DNA of 24,120 nt from Methanoculleus marisnigri (GCA_002503885.1 DASQ01000076.1:1-24120), one strand, 5' to 3'. Shown: positions 7,530 through 15,029, counted from the stretch's first letter. A program made the numbers and translations. The notes: a model not told the origin generated them from the letters alone.

Positions 7530-7543
7530 TTTTCTTTTTTTTT
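7530..7543 (+). terminator. oligo-T terminator after npdG
   Basis: The bases after the npdG TAA are almost all T, with nine consecutive T residues at 7535-7543. This is a typical archaeal factor-independent stop signal. Confidence 0.7.
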
Positions 7544-7547
7544 GCCC

Positions 7548-7585
7548 GGGCGGGGGCAGTGCGTGGCGATATCCCCACAGTCCAG
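7548..7585 (+). repeat. dispersed intergenic repeat, copy A
   Basis: Bases 7548-7574 (27 bases, beginning GGGCGGGGGCAG and ending GGCGATATCC) are found exactly, in inverse orientation, at 24067-24093. The following bases to 7585 (CCACAGTCCA) align with the diverged copy at 14757-14778. This copy lacks the long G/C hairpin seen next to the other two. The rest of the intergenic region to 7771 contains no gene. Confidence 0.6.
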
Positions 7586-7771
7586 TGGGCCGGGCTTGCC
7601 AAGAAAAACACCCATCAGACATATCTGTGGTTCCTCTGGACTCAAACCAGGCTCTCCAAACCCATACCGCTGGCATCCCCTGCAGCACTCTTGAACCCCG
7701 CCCTCACGCCCCAAGCGGCATGCACATATCCCGGGGTACGCCAAAGCATTCTGTACGAAAGGGTGTAGTGA

Positions 7772-8314
7772 ATGCTGGATCAGGAATTTGAGCGGATCGG
7801 AAAGCGGCTCTTCCTAGAAGGGCTGGTCGGAGCGAATTTCGGAAACATGAGCCTGCGCACCGAGGGGGGGTTCCACATCACCCGGACCGGCGCCTATCTC
7901 GACGCGGGGGAGATGCCGGTCTTTGTGCCGGAGACGGGCGATGCACCGCGCGAAGCATCAAGCGAGTACCGGGTCCACCGGGCAGTCTACCGGGAGACGC
8001 CTCATCGTGCGATCGTCCACGCCCACCCGGTCCACGCCGTCGCCGCCTCGCTCGACGCCGACCTCCTCCGGCCGGCCGACAGCGAGGGGGGGATGCTCTG
8101 CCCGGAGATCCCGGTCGTTTCAGGAAACCCCGGGACCGACGAGATCGCAGAGAACGTTGCCGGGGCCCTCCGGGGAGGCCATATCGTCATCGTCCGGGGA
8201 CACGGGACGTTTGCCGCCGGAAAAACGATGGATGAGGCGTATATCTACACCTCGATCGCCGAGTACGCCTGCCGGATCCTCTTCCTATCGGGGCGACTTG
8301 GGAGGGGTCTGTAA
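7772..8314 (+). CDS. class II aldolase/adducin family protein (fuculose-phosphate-aldolase-like)
   Basis: A zinc-dependent aldolase-type enzyme, 180 residues. The family motifs are all present: ANFGNMSLR (21-29, phosphate-binding), SSEYRVH with the likely catalytic Glu at 65, HAHPVH with zinc ligands H83 and H85, and RGHGTFAAG with the third zinc ligand H144. The exact substrate is unclear. In methanogens a homologue makes lactaldehyde for coenzyme F420, which would fit the genome, but that is inference. Ribosome-binding site GGGTG lies 8 bases before ATG 7772. Its last 30 bases overlap the end of the convergent glycosyltransferase gene. Confidence 0.88.
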   Translation: MLDQEFERIGKRLFLEGLVGANFGNMSLRTEGGFHITRTGAYLDAGEMPVFVPETGDAPREASSEYRVHRAVYRETPHRAIVHAHPVHAVAASLDADLLRPADSEGGMLCPEIPVVSGNPGTDEIAENVAGALRGGHIVIVRGHGTFAAGKTMDEAYIYTSIAEYACRILFLSGRLGRGL

Positions 8315-9211
8315 CTGCTCGATCTGGCGGGTGGTCTCGCGGTGGAATCCAAGCAGCATGTCGCTGATCACCCCGAACATGAAGATCTGAAAGCCTATCG
8401 TTATCAGAAGGACCGTGAGGATGGTGAGCGGCAGGTGCTCGATGTTCCTGAGCCATTCAAGGATGACATAGAGGCCGATGACGCCACCGGCAAGCGATAT
8501 GAAGAGGCCGATGATCCCGAAGTAAAAGATCGGGTTGTTCATCTTTGCGAGCCGGTATATGGTCGAAAAGATCCTGAAGCCATCCTGGAGGGGGTTTAAT
8601 TTGGTGATGGTTCCGGGCCTCGCGAGGTACCGGACCGGGACGACCGTGACCCGTTGTCCGTTCCTCACCGCCTCGACCGCCATCTCCGTCTCGATCTCGA
8701 ACCCCGCCTCTTTGAGGGTCATCTGCCGGACCGAGCGAAGGGTAAAGGCACGGTAGCCGGAGAGGATGTCACAGAGGTCTTTTCCGTGCGCTATTCGAAA
8801 CATCACGTTGAGGAGCTGGTTGCCGAGGAGATTCAGGCGGGTGAACGCCCCCGGCTCAGGGTTCGCGAGGCGGTCGCCGATGACGTGGTCGAACCCGAGG
8901 GCGAGGGGTTCAAGCATCCTCTCCGCGTCCTGAGGCGAGTAAGTGCCGTCGCCGTCGAGCATGAGCACGTAGGGCTCATCGATGGCATCCACGGCCTCGA
9001 TGATGGCGTTGCCCTTTCCCTTCCCCGCCTGCGTCCGGACAACCGCTCCTGCGGATCGTGCGATATCGGGTGTTTTGTCGGTGCTGTTTCCGTCCATGAC
9101 GAAGATGTGGAGAAAACCGTGCTGCCGGAACCCCTCGATCAACTCACCGATCGTCGGGGCCTCGTTTAACGTGGGGATGAAGATGCAGACTTCATCTCGC
9201 TCGATGTTCAT
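8285..9211 (-). CDS. family 2 glycosyltransferase, AglJ/dolichol-phosphate-sugar type
   Basis: A membrane-anchored glycosyltransferase of 308 residues, similar to the archaeal N-glycosylation enzyme AglJ, which puts the first sugar on dolichol phosphate. The GT-A domain carries VCIFIPTLNEA (8-18), MDGNSTDKT (39-47) and the metal-binding DGDG (86-89). LSGYRAF and FEIETEMAVEA follow. Two membrane segments (about 226-253 and 263-290) end the protein, unlike the soluble short forms of the family. It is most likely a step in S-layer or pilin glycosylation; the sugar is unknown. It starts from a 39-bp divergent promoter shared with DUF99 and overlaps the aldolase gene tail to tail. Confidence 0.88.
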   Translation of the reverse strand: MNIERDEVCIFIPTLNEAPTIGELIEGFRQHGFLHIFVMDGNSTDKTPDIARSAGAVVRTQAGKGKGNAIIEAVDAIDEPYVLMLDGDGTYSPQDAERMLEPLALGFDHVIGDRLANPEPGAFTRLNLLGNQLLNVMFRIAHGKDLCDILSGYRAFTLRSVRQMTLKEAGFEIETEMAVEAVRNGQRVTVVPVRYLARPGTITKLNPLQDGFRIFSTIYRLAKMNNPIFYFGIIGLFISLAGGVIGLYVILEWLRNIEHLPLTILTVLLITIGFQIFMFGVISDMLLGFHRETTRQIEQLQTPPKSPR

Positions 9212-9250
9212 CGGTGTACTATATCCAATTTAGTATCATAAGGGCTTCGC
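9212..9250. promoter_or_regulatory. 39-bp divergent promoter
   Basis: The whole space between the glycosyltransferase and DUF99 start codons. It contains the A/T-rich core GTACTATATCCAATTTAGTA (about 9214-9233), which offers a TATA element in each direction (CTATATCC on plus, AAATTGGATATAG on minus). With so little room both messages should have very short leaders. Confidence 0.45.
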
Positions 9251-9829
9251 ATGCACGTAGCCAAATCGGGGCTCCGCGCCCTCGGTATCGCCGAGAGTTA
9301 TTCGGGGCGGGAGCAATCCACCCTTGCCGGCGTCGTCATGCGAAAGGATCTCTTAATCGACGGAGTGGCCTTCGCCCGGGTGACTGTGGGCGGGTGTGAT
9401 GCAACCGATGCAGTCATTCGGGTCTTCACCGATCTCGCCCGCCGGGACATCAACCTCCTGATGCTCAGCGGGAGCGTCATCGCCTGGTACAATATCATCG
9501 ACCCGGTGGCGGTGCAGGACGCGACCGGTCTTCCCGTCATCGTCACCACCTACGAAGAGTCGGAGGGGCTTGAGGAGGATATCCGCCGTCACTTCCCCGA
9601 CGATTCCGGCAGGCTCGCGGCATACCGGCGGCTCGGCGACCGGATCCCGGTTTTGCTGCATTCCGGATACACATTGTTCATCCGCCCCTATGGCCTCTCT
9701 CCCGCGGATGCTGCGAGGCTCTGCAACGACTTCACCCGTGAAGGAAGGGTGCCCGAGCCGGTCAGGGTGGCGCGGCTCATCGCCCGGGGCGTTGTGAGGT
9801 CGTCAGCCCCTGACGACCATGACCGTTGA
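9251..9829 (+). CDS. DUF99 (UPF0215) family protein
   Basis: A 192-residue member of the archaeal DUF99 family, whose function is not established; the fold is related to endonuclease V. Recognisable parts are the start HVAKSGLRALGIAESY, TLAGVVMRKDLLIDGVAFARVTVGG with the D of the DATDAV stretch, INLLMLSGSVIAWYNIID, LPVIVTTYEESEGLEEDI, and the C-terminal IRPYGLSPADAARLCNDFTREGRVPEPVRVARLIARGV, which is the family hallmark. Whether it cuts nucleic acid cannot be told from the sequence. ATG 9251 is the only sensible start. The last 27 bases overlap the convergent universal stress gene. Confidence 0.9.
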   Translation: MHVAKSGLRALGIAESYSGREQSTLAGVVMRKDLLIDGVAFARVTVGGCDATDAVIRVFTDLARRDINLLMLSGSVIAWYNIIDPVAVQDATGLPVIVTTYEESEGLEEDIRRHFPDDSGRLAAYRRLGDRIPVLLHSGYTLFIRPYGLSPADAARLCNDFTREGRVPEPVRVARLIARGVVRSSAPDDHDR

Positions 9830-10249
9830 CGCCGCGTGATCGACGACGTAGGAACTGACGCTCCCGAGGAAGAAGCGGTCGATCCGGCCCCTGCCGTGCG
9901 ACCCGACCACGGTCAGGTCGGCGCCGAGTTCCTGTGCGAGGGCAGTGATCTCCGCTCCCGGGTGCCCCCACCGCTTGTAGATGGTCATCCGGACACCGGC
10001 GGCGGCAGCCTTCCGTTCCGCGTCGGCGAGGATCTCGTTCGCCTCCCGGTCGAGCGAATCGAGGAGCACCTGCTGGGTGAGATCCGGCGGTTCGAGCTCG
10101 CTGAGGATCAGCGTGGGGTACGTGCCGGTCTGGACGACGTGCACGGCATGCACGGGGGCCTGCATGGCACGGGCGATATCCAGGGCCTCTTCGAGCGCCC
10201 GGTGGCCTATCTCCGATCCGTCGACTGCCACGAGTATCGATCTGAACAT
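9803..10249 (-). CDS. universal stress protein (UspA family)
   Basis: A single-domain UspA protein of 148 residues, cytosolic. The start MFRSILVAVDGSEIGHRALEEAL and the nucleotide-binding motif VVGSHGRGRIDRFFLGSVSSYVVDHA near the C-terminus (G-x2-G-x9-G-S) point to the ATP-binding subclass. The frame is open upstream to 10282, but the 11 extra residues (MFLYRDASRDC) are outside the domain, so ATG 10249 is preferred. It overlaps DUF99 tail to tail by 27 bases. Confidence 0.92.
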   Translation of the reverse strand: MFRSILVAVDGSEIGHRALEEALDIARAMQAPVHAVHVVQTGTYPTLILSELEPPDLTQQVLLDSLDREANEILADAERKAAAAGVRMTIYKRWGHPGAEITALAQELGADLTVVGSHGRGRIDRFFLGSVSSYVVDHAASTVMVVRG

Positions 10250-10303
10250 ACAGTCTCTAGAAGCGTCCCGATACAAAAACATGGTCTTTGGTGCCGGCCG
10301 GCC

Positions 10304-10891
10304 TCATGCCCTCACCGTGTGCTTCGAGATCACCATCCCGGTGCGTTTGTCCAGAATCTCCAGGGTGACCTGTGCTCCCGGGTAGAGGGTGTTATCGGTG
10401 AGATCCAGCACCATCGTCTCGCCCGGGTTCCAGTAGGGGCTGCGGCAGCCCTCGCCGCCGAGAGTCTTCACCCCGTAGTGGTGCGACGGGATGAGGAGGT
10501 AACCGTTCAGGGTATAGACGATGCAGGCTTTCTGGCCGTTTACGTAGAAGACTGCTTTCAGGCAGTCGTTCTCGTACACCGCACTGCCGTTGTTCTTGAG
10601 GGTGACCCTGCTTGCACAGGTAAGCAGCCCTGTCCCCTGACTGGTGTGGGTAATCCCGGTCATGATGATCGGGGGCTGTGCGGGCTCCTCCCACGACCAG
10701 GAAGGAATCATCGCAAGCAGCATCAGCAGGACGAGAGCGGCGAGGATGATGGTGACGGCGACCATCACGAGGACGCCGTACGTATCCGAGAGAGCGCCTT
10801 CGCCCCTGATGAGGGGGCGCGGTGAGCCGGAGGGGGGCGGCGCCCTCCGCGCGGTACCGGGCGGCCGGGCCCTACTCGTACGGGATCCCAT
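10304..10891 (-). CDS. archaeal type IV pilin-like protein
   Basis: About 195 residues. A basic leader ends in IRGEGALSDTYG and is followed directly by the hydrophobic stretch VLVMVAVTIILAALVLLMLLAMI, the layout of archaeal prepilins cut by a class III signal peptidase; the cut is probably at the GA or EG before LSD. The extracellular part is strand-rich, with paired cysteines and C-terminal repeats of ordinary beta-sandwich type (SRVTLKNNGSAVYENDCLKAVFYVNG). The frame is open to 11005, but most of that lies inside the upstream gene. ATG 10891, overlapping the transglutaminase stop by 20 bases, is the best start. The 30-residue leader is long for this class, so the exact start is uncertain. 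Confidence 0.72.
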   Translation of the reverse strand: MGSRTSRARPPGTARRAPPPSGSPRPLIRGEGALSDTYGVLVMVAVTIILAALVLLMLLAMIPSWSWEEPAQPPIIMTGITHTSQGTGLLTCASRVTLKNNGSAVYENDCLKAVFYVNGQKACIVYTLNGYLLIPSHHYGVKTLGGEGCRSPYWNPGETMVLDLTDNTLYPGAQVTLEILDKRTGMVISKHTVRA

Positions 10892-11780
10892 ACGCCTGAG
10901 CCAGGTTCCGGTAACGCCCGTAATTGTACGGATCCAGCTCTCTGCCCATGCTCCGGATCCTGTTCCACTCGGCGGCGTCGGTATGCTCCCGCCAGATTCC
11001 CTCAAACGAGTCTCCGTCGGCTACGACGAAGACTTTCGGATCTGACTTCAACTTTACTTCGGCCTCTCCATACTCCCCTCCGGCATCGGTCGGGATGGTC
11101 GGTACGGTGGTCTCGATGAACGCGTACCCGGTCTTCCCGTAGCAGTACCGCTCGGGCGCCCTGACGCCCACGGCCATATGACTTTCCTGCTCGAATTCAA
11201 AGACCGCGACACCGTACCCCAGGTCCCGGAGGAGGTACGCGAGCAAGAGCGACTTCTCGTCACAGTCCCCGTTCTGGTGGTAGAGCACATGATACGGGTA
11301 TTTGGCCGCCGTATCGTACGAGTAACCGATGTAGGGGATCTTCTGCACCATGCTGATCGCGGCCCGCGCCTGATCCTCGCGGTCGGTCTCGGCAGCCCGG
11401 ATGTTGTCGGCTAACTGCCGGAGGTACCGGTCCTGGATGCTCTCGTCGGTAAACTGGAGCCAGTAGTCGCGCTCATCGGCGAACGAGGCGGGATACTTCG
11501 TAGAAAGATAGTCGTTGACGCCCCGGTATGTATCAAACCGGATCAGGCCCGATCTGCCGCGGAGAACATACGGGTAGTTGATGGTTTTTTGTCCGGTCTC
11601 CAGGTCTTCGGCGGTAACCCGGGCTGAATCCCGGCCTGAAGGATCCAGCGCTCCGGAGACCAGCGTTCCTACGGACGAAGAGATCTGCCCACCCCAGATG
11701 ACGGCTATGCCGATGAGAGCAAGGATGACGATCACCCCGCCGACAGGGAGTCTGCGTGGACGGTTCCGGTTGCCGGACAT
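10872..11780 (-). CDS. membrane-anchored transglutaminase-like protein
   Basis: 302 residues with a basic N-terminus, one membrane segment (about 12-30) and an external domain. The transglutaminase-like core has the catalytic Cys in GDCDEKSLLLAYLLRDLGY (C173), the His in ESHMAVGVRAP (H201) and an acidic residue in FIETT (E223, where Asp is usual). Papain-like folds of this sort act as proteases or cross-linking enzymes; the target is unknown. ATG 11780 lies about 26 bases after a TATA box (CTTTATAA), so the message is probably leaderless. The pilin-like gene follows with overlap, so the two are one operon on the cell surface. Confidence 0.85.
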   Translation of the reverse strand: MSGNRNRPRRLPVGGVIVILALIGIAVIWGGQISSSVGTLVSGALDPSGRDSARVTAEDLETGQKTINYPYVLRGRSGLIRFDTYRGVNDYLSTKYPASFADERDYWLQFTDESIQDRYLRQLADNIRAAETDREDQARAAISMVQKIPYIGYSYDTAAKYPYHVLYHQNGDCDEKSLLLAYLLRDLGYGVAVFEFEQESHMAVGVRAPERYCYGKTGYAFIETTVPTIPTDAGGEYGEAEVKLKSDPKVFVVADGDSFEGIWREHTDAAEWNRIRSMGRELDPYNYGRYRNLAQAYGIPYE

Positions 11781-11804
11781 ACATTGAGAGATTTATTGCC
11801 TGAG

Positions 11805-11812
11805 TTATAAAG
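11805..11812 (-). promoter_or_regulatory. TATA box of the transglutaminase-pilin operon
   Basis: CTTTATAA on the minus strand, centred about 28 bases before ATG 11780. The distance fits a leaderless transcript. Confidence 0.55.
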
Positions 11813-12054
11813 ATTTTCAAAATAATCCGGCGTCCGTGGAGGAAAACGAGAAATATTATTCAGGATGAGCGGCAGTCAGGTCTTATGGCCCGGCAGTCTG
11901 CGAGAGGTTCTCCGAGATCCGTAGCAGCGAGCACGAAGACCCCTCCGGCACCCTTCGCCCATGCCTCGATGCACCGGGTGCCCCCACCATGGGGTGAGGC
12001 CTGCAGGCAGGGGAGAGGGTAAACTTTCTTCTCCTTCAGGCCCAGGGGGGGATC

Positions 12055-12993
12055 ATGGCTGAAGCAGAACGATCACAACTACCCGGATACGTACGCCTAT
12101 CCCGGAGCGGCGAACTGGAGGAGCGGGCGCGGCGGGCTTACGAGATGCTCCGCGACTGCGTCGTCTGCCCGCAGGAGTGCCGCGTGAACCGTGTCGAGGA
12201 CGAAACGGGGTTCTGCCGGACCGGCCTCCTGCCGGGGGTCTCCAGTTACAGCCCGCACTTCGGCGAAGAGCCCCCGCTGGTGGGGAGGAACGGATCGGGG
12301 ACGATATTCTTTTCCGGCTGTAATATGCGGTGCGAGTTCTGCCAGAACTTCGAGGTCAGCCAGTGCGGGGTCGGCGGCGCGGTCCCGTGCGAAGACCTCG
12401 CCGCGATCATGCTTCACCTGCAGGACCGCCGATGCCACAACATCAACCTCGTCTCCCCCTCCCACGTCGTCCCCCAGATCCTCCGTGCGGTCGCCCTCGC
12501 CGCCCTCCAAGGCCTCAGCCTCCCGCTGGTCTACAACAGCGGGGGCTACGACTCCGTGGATACCCTGCGGCTCCTCGACGGCGTCATCGACATCTACATG
12601 CCGGACGCGAAGTACGGGCGGGACGACGTGGCGCTGGAACTCTCCCATGCCCCCGACTACACCGGCCGCATGCGGGCGGCTCTCGCGGAGATGCACCGGC
12701 AGGTCGGGGACCTGGAGGTCAGAGACGGCATTGCGGTGCGGGGCATGATCATCAGGCACCTTGTGCTCCCCGGAAACCTCGCGAACAGCGAAATAGTGAT
12801 GAAGTTCATCGCCGACGAGATATCGCGGGACTCCTACGTGAACATCATGGCCCAGTACCACCCGGCATGGAGGGCAGCCGAGGGGGGGAGAAGCCCGGTG
12901 CTTGCGGCGCTGCAGCGCCCGATTACGGCGCGGGAATACCGGTATGCCATCGATTGCGCAAAGGAAAGCGGCCTCTCCCGGGGGTTCCCGTGA
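12055..12993 (+). CDS. PflX-like radical SAM protein
   Basis: A radical S-adenosylmethionine protein, 312 residues, of the PflX group related to pyruvate-formate-lyase activating enzymes. The 4Fe-4S site is CNMRCEFC (C89, C93, C96). An extra N-terminal cysteine cluster (C35, C38, C42 and C54 in CVVCPQEC...GFC) is typical of this group and probably binds a second metal centre. INLVSPSHVVPQIL and YNSGGYDSVDTLRLL are further group motifs. The substrate is unknown. ATG 12055 is preceded by a run of G residues. The PP2C gene follows 54 bases later on the same strand. Confidence 0.9.
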   Translation: MAEAERSQLPGYVRLSRSGELEERARRAYEMLRDCVVCPQECRVNRVEDETGFCRTGLLPGVSSYSPHFGEEPPLVGRNGSGTIFFSGCNMRCEFCQNFEVSQCGVGGAVPCEDLAAIMLHLQDRRCHNINLVSPSHVVPQILRAVALAALQGLSLPLVYNSGGYDSVDTLRLLDGVIDIYMPDAKYGRDDVALELSHAPDYTGRMRAALAEMHRQVGDLEVRDGIAVRGMIIRHLVLPGNLANSEIVMKFIADEISRDSYVNIMAQYHPAWRAAEGGRSPVLAALQRPITAREYRYAIDCAKESGLSRGFP

Positions 12994-13047
12994 GAGACGG
13001 GTGGTACCGCCACCAAAAGAATATTCGTTCGGGCAGCCCAGGATCGT

Positions 13048-13776
13048 GTGGTGCAGGGCAGGAGAGAGTCCGGGACCCGTTACGCGGCAATGAGCGATAT
13101 CGGGGGCAGGGAACAGAATGAGGACGCTTACTTTGCCGACCGGATGGACGGGTATCATGTCTTCGCCGTCGCGGACGGGCTGGGGGGGCATGCCCGCGGG
13201 GAGGTTGCGAGCAGGATGGCGGTTGAAATCCTCGCGGAGGCTGCCCGCGAGGGTCTGCCGGAGACTCCGCCCGCCGCAGTCCTCGAGCGCGCGTTCCAGC
13301 GCATAAACGCCGCAGTGTACTCTTATAACCAGGAGAAGAACCTGAACGCCGGAACAACGCTCTCGGCGGCGATCGTCAGCGCATCAGGCAGGTGCTGGAT
13401 CGGGACGGTGGGGGACAGCAGGACGCACATCATCACGTCGACGTCCGTCTGGCATACGCGCGACCAGAGTTACGTCCAGAGCCTTGTTGACGCAGGGGTT
13501 CTCTCCCCTGCGGAGGCGATGCTCCACCCAAAAAAGAACATCCTGACCCAGGCGCTCGGCCTCGCGGCCCGGGTACAGGTCGACCTTGATGAGCGGGAAC
13601 TCGCAGGGGCGGTTCTCGTCATCAGTTCGGACGGGCTCCACGACTACGTCCCGGCAAGGACCATCCAGAAGATCGTGCTCGCCGGCGATCCCGATACGGC
13701 ATGCCGGAGACTGATCGGTGCCGCCAGGGACGCGGCAAGCACCGATAACACGACGGTGATCGTCGCGAAATGCTAA
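13048..13776 (+). CDS. PP2C-family protein serine/threonine phosphatase
   Basis: A metal-dependent phosphatase of 242 residues without membrane segments. Motifs in order: SDIGGREQNEDAYF (16-29), VADGLGGHARGEVAS (41-55, metal-binding D43), NAGTTLSAAIV, WIGTVGDSRTHI, ISSDGLHDYV and ASTDNTTVIVAKC at the end (metal-binding Asp). All the usual metal-binding acidic residues appear to be present. GTG 13048 is preferred to ATG 13090 because the domain normally begins with a strand just before SDIG. Stand-alone PP2C enzymes are uncommon in archaea, so partner kinases elsewhere are expected. Confidence 0.9.
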   Translation: MVQGRRESGTRYAAMSDIGGREQNEDAYFADRMDGYHVFAVADGLGGHARGEVASRMAVEILAEAAREGLPETPPAAVLERAFQRINAAVYSYNQEKNLNAGTTLSAAIVSASGRCWIGTVGDSRTHIITSTSVWHTRDQSYVQSLVDAGVLSPAEAMLHPKKNILTQALGLAARVQVDLDERELAGAVLVISSDGLHDYVPARTIQKIVLAGDPDTACRRLIGAARDAASTDNTTVIVAKC

Positions 13777-13814
13777 ACGCCGTCCGCCCGCGCTCCTCAT
13801 CGCACCTCTGGTGC

Positions 13815-14324
13815 TTAAACTCCGACTCCGTTCCTGCGGAGCGCCGCAACGATTGCGGCACGGACGCCGTCGGCCGCCTCGTCTCCGAGAGCCGCATGCA
13901 GCATCCCGATCACCTCCCCGCCGCCGATCTTTCCAAGGGATGAGGCAGCACTCCGCCGCACGAACTCGTTCTCGTCGCGCTGCATGACCCCGAGGCGTGT
14001 AACCGCGCGCGGGTCGCCGAGCAGCCCGAGCCCCTTCGCCGCCATGTAACGGACATGGTCCTTCCCGTCGTCGAGGGCAGTGGTGAGAGGCGCATACGCT
14101 TCACCGTCGCCGATCAGCCCAAGGACCTCCGCCGCACGGTAGCGCACCTTCCAGTCGCTGTTCTGCAGCAAGGCTATGCAGGCGGGTATGGCCGATCGTC
14201 CGGCCGCCGCGAGCCCGCACGTTGCCTCCGCCCGCACCGTCTTATCCGGATCGGATAATCGGGACAACAGATTCTGTAGATCCTGCTCATTCAAACGATC
14301 GTCTTCAGTCTTGTTCTGCGTCAT
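13815..14324 (-). CDS. HEAT-repeat (PBS lyase type) protein
   Basis: 169 residues made almost entirely of short HEAT-like repeats: LSDPDKTVRAEATCGLAAAG, LQNSDWKVRYRAAEVLGLIGD, LDDGKDHVRYMAAKGLGLLGD, MQRDENEFVRRSAASSLGKIGG and LGDEAADGVRAAIVAALRRNG. Each has the V-R-x-x-A core of the family. Such proteins are scaffolds or docking proteins; no enzymatic site is visible. ATG 14324 is the start, and a perfect 20-bp palindrome lies 18-37 bases before it. It faces the PP2C gene tail to tail, with 38 bases between the stops. Confidence 0.88.
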   Translation of the reverse strand: MTQNKTEDDRLNEQDLQNLLSRLSDPDKTVRAEATCGLAAAGRSAIPACIALLQNSDWKVRYRAAEVLGLIGDGEAYAPLTTALDDGKDHVRYMAAKGLGLLGDPRAVTRLGVMQRDENEFVRRSAASSLGKIGGGEVIGMLHAALGDEAADGVRAAIVAALRRNGVGV

Positions 14325-14341
14325 CTTGCGTCACATCCGTC

Positions 14342-14361
14342 ATGTAAGCCCGGGCTTACAT
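14342..14361 (-). promoter_or_regulatory. perfect 20-bp palindrome before the HEAT gene
   Basis: ATGTAAGCCCGGGCTTACAT reads the same on both strands. A TATA-like element (CTTATTA, about 14382-14388) would place the start site near 14359, inside the palindrome. It is therefore either an operator or the 5' hairpin of the mRNA. Confidence 0.5.
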
Positions 14362-14397
14362 CACACGTTGAGGCGGATTTGTAATAAGTTCTTAGGA

Positions 14398-14433
14398 CCG
14401 CCGGGACCCGTTGCAGGCACGGTATCCCGGCGG
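14398..14433 (-). terminator. hairpin after the 41-residue membrane protein gene
   Basis: CCGCCGGGA (14398-14406) and TCCCGGCGG (14425-14433) are exact complements, forming a 9-bp stem 13 bases past the stop of the small gene. There is no strong T-run, so termination is only inferred. Confidence 0.35.
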
Positions 14434-14446
14434 GCGCCTTCTGCCG

Positions 14447-14572
14447 TCAGGTCAGAAACCCGGAGGCATATATGACCAGACTTGCGAAAACAAGAAGACC
14501 TATCCCGAGGATGAGCGTCCCCAGACTGTCGAATAGGGGACCGCTCTCAATCCATTCTCCTGGAGCGTGCAT
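14447..14572 (-). CDS. 41-residue single-span membrane protein
   Basis: A short reading frame that is easy to miss. It encodes MHAPGEWIESGPLFDSLGTL followed by a hydrophobic helix (ILGIGLLVFASLVIYASGFL), so one membrane segment fills the C-terminal half. Support comes from its own setting: an excellent TATA box (14594-14610) centred about 29 bases before the ATG, an uninterrupted small frame, and a hairpin 13 bases after the stop. No Shine-Dalgarno is visible, as expected for a nearly leaderless message. I do not recognise a family and function is unknown. Confidence 0.6.
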   Translation of the reverse strand: MHAPGEWIESGPLFDSLGTLILGIGLLVFASLVIYASGFLT

Positions 14573-14593
14573 GGCACCGGATACTGCATCAAG

Positions 14594-14610
14594 GTATATA
14601 TATTTTATCC
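14594..14610 (-). promoter_or_regulatory. TATA box of the small membrane protein gene
   Basis: On the minus strand this reads GGATAAAATATATATAC, a near-ideal archaeal TATA element centred about 29 bases before ATG 14572, within a very A/T-rich stretch. Confidence 0.6.
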
Positions 14611-14717
14611 AAAGAATAAAAATAAAATCTACTATTTACCCTTTTTCATCGCGCCGACTGCCGGACAGGAGCCTTTGAGGATTATCGCCGGACTCACGAG
14701 ACGTTCCGGCAGATCCA

Positions 14718-14779
14718 GGGGAGGGGTCTCCCCCTCCCCGTCAGCCCCACCCCCCATGGCGATAGCCACCACGGTCCAC
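14718..14779 (+). repeat. dispersed intergenic repeat, diverged copy C, with G/C hairpin
   Basis: GGGGAGGGG (14718-14726) and CCCCTCCCC (14731-14739) form a 9-bp stem with a TCTC loop. About 17 bases further on, TGGCGATAGCCACC (from 14757) and the following bases match 18 of 22 columns with copy A (7564-7585). The order, hairpin then TGGCGATA box, is the same as in copy B at 24067-24107. The remaining bases from 14573 to 15029 hold no gene I can support. Confidence 0.4.
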
Positions 14780-15010
14780 GGCATGAGGACATGCTTGAGA
14801 AGAAAAAGGTCGAACTCAGGGACGAGCCGAGTTCGGCATCAATCTCGTCGGGGAAGAATGACAGCCGAAATAGGGCTTCACCAGAGCCTGATTCGGGAAA
14901 TCTTCTCCCCAGGTTATTTTTTGTCATGAACGCGGGTTGGTGCGCATCGTAATTCGATCGGATTCTCTGAGATCAATTCTACCGAAGAAGGATCTGCTCC
15001 GCTCGAGTCG

Positions 15011-15028
15011 GAAAAATGAAAGAAAATG
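15011..15028 (-). terminator. T-rich terminator after tRNA-Asp
   Basis: On the minus strand, immediately after the tRNA-Asp 3' end, the sequence runs TCATTTTCTTTCATTTTTC, two T-clusters that should end the tRNA transcript. Confidence 0.6.
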
Positions 15029-15029
15029 A

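Noticed and set aside
11885..12022. 45-codon frame on the plus strand before the radical SAM gene
   Set aside because: The peptide is biased to Ala, Pro, Arg and Ser, with no ribosome site and no domain. It is probably leader or untranslated sequence.
14694..14927. 77-residue frame on the minus strand downstream of tRNA-Asp
   Set aside because: It crosses the G/C hairpin repeat, has no recognisable pattern, and lies directly downstream of the tRNA terminator.
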